Assembly (NCBI GenBank): GCA_030019485.1
Contig: JASEEW010000010.1
Span: 1 to 19,105 of the forward strand
Length of the DNA stretch: 19,105 bases
Direction: 5' to 3'
DNA from: Thermoplasmatales archaeon
GTDB taxonomy: Archaea; Thermoplasmatota; JASEFT01; JAUWIS01
Shown: positions 6,513 to 13,000 of the stretch, in pieces
Layout of the letters: every line of letters starts with the position of its first letter
Position numbering within the stretch: the first letter of the stretch is position 1
Translations under genes and position numbers: made by a program
The notes under the pieces: model-generated
What the model was told of the DNA's origin: nothing
Seen by the model: only the letters and a program-made list of their open reading frames with translations
Database searches by the model: none

Positions 6513-6920
6513 TTATTCTATTTCCAATGTTTTCAACCCTGTTTTCTTATCTTCTTCTCTTCTTAGTTTTATTTTATTTAACTTTAATATCGTGATTTCA
6601 TTCACAACACTTACTATTCCTTTGAACAGATGACCGCCGTAAACATTCTGATGCTCATCTGCTAATGCGCAGTGTATGTGAAAAGTTCCTGCTATGCTTC
6701 CCTGCATTGAAACAAGCTCCATCGGCTTCTTAAATGTTTTTCTGACATATTTTTTTCCATCAAAATATCCTAACTCAAAATTTTTTAACTGCCCTATCCC
6801 TGATAATACCATCCCTGATGAGATATTACATGATTTAACAATTTTTTCCATTGATTCAAAAAAATCCTCACCATCATCCAGTTTTACAACAACAATGTTT
6901 GATTCTATTTTGAGTTTCAT
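6513..6920 (-). CDS. PPC/DUF296-domain protein (AT-hook-like archaeal DNA-binding family)
   Basis: ATG at 6920 gives 135 residues; the frame continues to a GTG at 6941, but that stretch lies in an inverted repeat and is probably leader. The whole length is one PPC (DUF296, PCC) domain: ESMEKIVKSCNISSGMVLSG, then GQLKNFELGYFD, and the metal-site pattern His81-x-His83 ... GGHL with His97. The domain forms trimers. In plants it accompanies AT-hooks, while in bacteria and archaea it stands alone, with proposed DNA-related roles that are not firmly established. The protein ends in a basic segment (KLNKIKLRREEDKK, about 113-126). It is convergent with the tRNA and divergent from the giant surface-protein gene, sharing a 157-bp upstream region with possible operator sites. 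Confidence 0.88.
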   Translation of the reverse strand: MKLKIESNIVVVKLDDGEDFFESMEKIVKSCNISSGMVLSGIGQLKNFELGYFDGKKYVRKTFKKPMELVSMQGSIAGTFHIHCALADEHQNVYGGHLFKGIVSVVNEITILKLNKIKLRREEDKKTGLKTLEIE

Positions 6921-6924
6921 AAAA

Positions 6925-6941
6925 GTGAAATAGTGTTTCAC
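6925..6941. promoter_or_regulatory. Inverted repeat GTGAAA-N5-TTTCAC upstream of the PPC gene
   Basis: A perfect 6-bp inverted repeat with a 5-bp centre lies 4 bp before the preferred ATG of the PPC-domain gene. It is the size and symmetry of a dimer-binding operator, or it could form a small hairpin in the 5' leader. An autoregulatory role is inference. Confidence 0.45.
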
Positions 6942-6980
6942 ATCATTAGTTTTTCGAAACAGGCAATTTTTTCAATAAAA

Positions 6981-7037
6981 AATAGTCAAAAAAGTGCACC
7001 AAAAGCCTTTTATAATAGTCAAAAAACTGCTCCAAAC
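6981..7037 (+). repeat. Imperfect direct repeat, 33-bp period, upstream of the giant gene
   Basis: AATAGTCAAAAAAGTGCACC (6981-7000) recurs as AATAGTCAAAAAACTGCTCC (7014-7033), and both are followed by AAA. The two differ at two positions in 20. The period of 33 bp is about three helical turns, so proteins bound to both would sit on the same face. The second copy ends directly at the box A of the giant gene. This is a strong candidate for a regulator-binding site. Confidence 0.65.
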
Positions 7038-7045
7038 TTTATATA
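7038..7045 (+). promoter_or_regulatory. Box A of the giant surface-protein gene
   Basis: TTTATATA matches the archaeal TATA consensus and predicts a start near 7066-7070. This leaves a short leader that carries GGTGA (7072-7076) directly before the start codons. The direct repeat abuts it upstream. Confidence 0.7.
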
Positions 7046-7077
7046 TACTGGGGGCAACATAATAGATAAATGGTGAA

Positions 7078-10000
7078 ATGATGAAAGACAATAATGGAAT
7101 GGAGGGCATAAGTAAAGTATTAGTGGTAGTGCTAATGGGGATAGTGATAGGAAGTGGTTTTGCAGTAGTGATCCCAGAGAACAGTCAGGTTGATGCAACT
7201 GGCAAAAAAGTTTCTCCAATTCAGGAGCTAAATTTATCTGTTCTAACTGCCCCATTGATATGGGATAATAAAGTAATAGTTGGCTGTGATGATGGTAGGG
7301 TGTATATGTTAAATCTTGACTTAAATCAGACAATATGGACTTCTCCAGTATTGAATGGAACCATGTCAAAATATCTTACCGCAGATGCTACAGGAGTATA
7401 TGCTACAACATGTACTCATGAGACCCCATATCCTGTTGAAGGAATCGTTTATAAACTGAGTCTCTCTACCGGCGAGATACTTTGGAACTATAGTACTGGC
7501 TCCGGTAAAATTGGTGGTACAAGTGAGAATTTAGTATTTGTAGGTTATACAGGTTATAGTGTGGATGATGGCTATATTATAGCTTTAAACAAATTAGATG
7601 GAACTGAAGCTTGGGGACCTGTACACATTACCGATTGTGCTACTACACTACCTGCACTTGATAGCGGCAAAATATATATTTCTGGCAGTGCACAAACAGG
7701 TGTAAAATTTAAAGCATTTTATTATGATGGTGCAGAGGCTTGGAGTAAATATTTAGGGGATGCAGACCATGGAGGATATCTAGTAGTTGATGAAAATGAG
7801 GTGTTTACATTATTTGCTTCACCGGATTCATCACCAGATTATTATCTAAGAATATATAATTCTTCATCGGGAAACGTAAAAGCAACGTATGATATACTGG
7901 AGAGAGAGCCTTATTATTGCGATTTCGCGGTTGCTCCTACCAAAGTAATTATTACAAACAAAAATGGGGTCTTTGCTTATGAAAGAACAAATTTCGGTTT
8001 ATTATGGAGTTTGGGCAACTCTTCATTGGGTAGTGAACCCATAAGAGAACAACCAGTTGTAACGAAAGATACTGTTATTGTTGGAACAAAAAACAACAGG
8101 ATAAATTTCATTAACTTAACAAACGGGATTGTCTATAAGGTGGAAGATGTGGGTGCAGAAATAACTTCCCCATTAAGCCTTTTATGTGGTTCTTCTGGAT
8201 GCGTTTATGTTGGGACTAGTAATGGTATCAAATCAGTATCATTCCCGACCTTTGGCAACGCAACAACATGGGTGTCTTATGGAGGAGATTTCAGGCACAC
8301 TGGGTATGTTGATTGTTCAGCAGTAGAACAAGCACTGCCTGATTTAACCTTAACATCTGATGACATCTCATTCTCAAACAGCAACCCGAATGTGGATGAA
8401 ACAATAATGATTAATGCGACAATACATAATGTTGGTGGAAACATAAATCAGACATATCCAAGCTGGGAAGTAAAAACAGAAATGAATGTTCTGCCAGATG
8501 ACCCATCAGAAGGATGGACTTTGACTCAAAATGGTGGCACTTCAACTATTTTTTCTGAGGGTGGAAATAATTTCCTAAAAATACAAACACCTGCTACTTC
8601 CCCTACTGGCACTTTGAGATATTATATCAGGAATTGGACACCTGATTTTTCTACTGGTGCGACTGGTGAAGTGAGGATGAGAACTTATGGGACTAATACA
8701 GGTTATGCTTATTTTCATCTGGTTTCCTCTGATAAAAGGGCTTGCCTCTTCATTTTTCCCACCTACATTGAAGTAACTGAAAATGAATATAGAATATCAT
8801 TAGATACTACAGTTTATCACACTTATAGGCTGACCATTAAGGGAACTACTTTCAAACTCTTTATTGATAATTTGTTTTATGGTGAATTTCAAATGGATGA
8901 ACCATACATGAACTTCAATACTGTTCTTTTTGGAAACCCTGAAGATGTACCTGTAAATCTTCAAGCAACTTCTGATTGGGATTATGTTTATTACACTACT
9001 AAAGGAGCATTTCCGCCTGAAGTGGCTGTTAACTTCTACGATGGCAACCCATCAGCAGATGGTGTTTTGATAGGAACGGATACAATATCATCCATACTCA
9101 CAGGCGGCAGTGGTACCGCATCCATCAACTGGACACCAACAACCACTGGAACGCATCCAATTTACGTTGTTGTTGACCCTGATAATTTAATTGCTGAATC
9201 AGATGAAATGAATAACGAGGCATATAAGAGTGTTTATGTAAGTGGTACCGGTCTGCCTGATTTAACTTTTACGTCCGATGATATTACATTCTCAAATTCA
9301 AATCCTGTTGTGAATGAAACGATTGCAATAAATGCGACAATACATAATACTGGGAATGGTACTGCCAATAATGTCACCGTTGCATTTTATGATGGTGTTC
9401 CTTACGAGGTAGCGTTTGACTCCTCAGATGCCATCATCTTTTCGTTTGGTGTGTATAATGGAAAACTATACTCTGGCAGTTATGGCGATCCCTACTCGGA
9501 TCAACCAGGTTTGGGAATAATTTACGTTTATAATGGAACAAACTGGGACACAGCTTATGATACACCTGAAGATTGCGTGAAGTGTTTTTCAGTCTACAAA
9601 GATAAATTGTATGTAGGCACCCAAAACTGCCGAGAAAATGCACAAGTATATGTTTATGATGGAAATACATGGAGTGAGATCTGGTCCACAACTGACCATG
9701 AAACTTGGGATTTCGCAGTATATAATGATAAATTATATCTTGGCACCGGTTATCCTACGGGTAGGGTCATGGTTTATGATGGCAGTAGTTGGAACACATC
9801 TTTTGATTCACCTGCCTATCACCTTCAATCTTTAGAAGTATATAAAGACAGATTATATGCTGGTTGTAGTGGCGGTGGGAGGGGTGCAATCTACGAGTTT
9901 GATGGTAATTATTGGAATTTAAGCTATGATCCGCCGGAAGACGGCTTTCCAGACATTGTGGAGTATAACGATAAACTGTATGCATGCACATGGGATGGAA

Positions 10001-13000
10001 ACATCTATGTTTTTGACGGTCTTAATTGGAATGTGGCTTACAGTCCTCCAAAAGGTGTTTACCGTTTAAGTGTATATAAAGACAGACTTTATGCCGGCGG
10101 AGAAGCAGGAATTATATATGTCTTTGATGGAAATAATTGGGCTACAGCTTTAGATTTGCCAGAAGAATGTGTTTATTCACTAAAGGCGTATGATAACAAA
10201 TTATATATTGGCACAGGCGACAGCGGGAGGATGTATGTTTACCCTGGCGGCACACTAATAGGCACAGATGTAATATCACTCGTACAAGCAGGTGAGAATG
10301 CAATCGCATCCATCGATTGGACTCCAACAACCACGGGAAATCATACAATCTATGTTGTTGTTGACCCAGATAATTTAATTACAGAATCGGATGAGACGAA
10401 CAATGAGGCATGGAAAGATATAACTGTAAACGGTGCAAGTCTGCCTGATTTAACCTTAACTTCTGAAGATATCTCATTCTCAAACAGCAACCCAAATGTG
10501 GATGAAACAATTACAATAAATGCGACTGTGCATAATGCTGGTGAGAATATAAATCAAACATTTTCTGATGGTTTTGAGGATGATATTATTGGGGCAAACC
10601 CATCAAAATGGGAGGTAGTGCCTGGGTCTAGTGGCGATGCTATCATAGTAGACAATCCAATTCATACTGGGAACCGTTCATGTTCAATTAATGATGATAT
10701 TTTAATATGCAAAGAAATGAACGGAAATATCACAGGTTTCACAGTATGGATAAGAGCAAATCAAACAGATGAACTTTCTGAGGTGAGAACAGGGCATCAT
10801 GTAGGTGGTAGTTCTGGTGTAAGAATTCGTTTCGGAACTGATGGAAATATCGGGTACTTTAATGGTACAACGCTATATACTATTTCTACATATTCAACTG
10901 ACACTTGGTATAAAATTTTGGTCATACAAAATGTAGAAGAAAAAATGTATAGTCTCTGGATAAATGATACATTGATAGCCACCAATATTGCTTTCTTTAA
11001 CAGTAGTGCGAATACTTACAACTTTTTCACCTGCGACGCAGGCATTTGGGAAAACCATGTACCCTACGGAATATATGGGACATTTTATGTTGATGACATT
11101 TTAGTGAGTTATCAACCAGAAAGTGTCATAGTTAATTTCTATGATGGCGATCCAACAGTAAGCGGGACTCTAATAGGCATATCAATATTACCACCAATCC
11201 CAGCAAGTAATAGCGAAGTCGCATCCATCAACTGGACACCTACAACTGCAGGCAATCATACGATTTATGTTGTTATCGACCCAAATAATCTAATTGCAGA
11301 ATCAGATGAGACGAATAATGAAGCGTATAAGAGTGTACATGTCTCAGGGGTAGATGATATACCACCAGCTTCATGTGTCAATCAAATCTCGCCTTATTGG
11401 CAGATATCAATGTCATTTACCATCACTGCCACAGCGTCAGATAACGAAGGGGTATATTGGGTTGAACTGTTCTACAGGTATTCTGTAGACAATGTTTCCT
11501 GGGGCAACTGGGTATTGTTTGGAAAGGACTACGCAACTCCTTGGGGATGGTCATTTAATGCAACAGAGGGAGATGGATACTATCAATTCTATTCTATTGC
11601 AACAGATTACGCAGGCAATGTTGAGGATGCCCCATTAGTTGCTGATGCTATTTGTGGTGTGAATACATCAGTGAACCAGCCCCCAATCGTAAACATCACC
11701 TACCCAGAAGATGGGCAGAGTGTGAATGGGACGGTGACGATTAGTGGGAGTGCGAGTGATCCGGATTTTACAAGTACTGGATGGGTTGACTATATCCTTA
11801 TTGGGGATGCATACGATCCTCCTGGAGATTATTCTGGGGTTCCTAATCAAACTGTGAATGTGAATTATACAATTCTTGGTTATGCATTAGCTTATAATAT
11901 CACAGCGGGCTATCTTGGATTGGTTTCTGTGAGTTGGTCTGTGATAAATAGTGGGACCTCTGCTAGTACATCTCCGATTATAGGTGTATCTTCTACTTTT
12001 GATGCTGGTTTGAGTAATGGCACCGCTATTTGGGTGGCGGATGCTGGTGATGGTCATACTGATACTGTTGTATTTACAATCGTATCAATGTCTAATACTA
12101 CCGTACCAAACAACAGTGAAAGTACTCATAAGAATAGGAATTCAGGCACTACTGTTCAAAAGGTCGAAGTAAAAATTGATGACGGAGAATGGCAGCTTGC
12201 ATCTGGCACAACCTCTTGGTCTTTTGATTGGGACACAACAACCATGGATAATGGTTGGCATACGATTTATGCAAGAGCATTTGATGGGATTGATTATTCG
12301 GATGTTGTTTCTGTTAGTGTTTATGTGGATAATCCGACAGTGAATCAACTTCCGATTGTGAATATAACCTATCCAACAGGGGGGCAGACAGTTAATGAAG
12401 CAGTAACGATTACTGGTACTGCATCTGATCCTGATGAGATTAAAAAGATTGCTGAGCCTGATGGTACAACTGTTCAAAAAGTCGAAATAAAAATCGATGA
12501 TGGAGAATGGCAGCTCGCATCTGGCACAACCTCATGGTCATTTGAATGGAACACAACAACTGTTTCTAATGGCTGGCACACAATTTACGCAAGAGCTTAT
12601 GATGGAGTTAATTATTCAAATGTTGTTTCTGTGAGTGTTTATGTAGATAATCCAATACTGAAAGCAGTTATCTCCTCACCAAAAGAAAATGATGTATTCT
12701 TCACAACAGACAGCATCTATTTTGATGGTGCGAACAGCACAAGCATAATCAATCCTCCTCCAGCATATAACTGGACATCAAACATATCTGGTTTCATTGG
12801 AAACACATCACAGTTTTATGCAAGCCTCCCTGCTGGTTCTCATCTGATTACTCTATGGGTGAGTGTAGGTAATTGCACAGATTATGCAACAGTGAACATT
12901 ACTGTAATTGCACCAAACCAGCCCCCCACCGCATTTATTGATTCCATCTCACCAAACCCTGCAATATTTGGGCAGGGTGTAACATTCACAGGGCATGGAA

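Noticed and set aside
7100..7180. Class III (pilin-like) signal peptide on the giant protein because of GISKVLVVVL
   Set aside because: The residue before the Gly is Glu rather than Lys or Arg, and the domain layout is not pilin-like. An ordinary signal or anchor helix is simpler.
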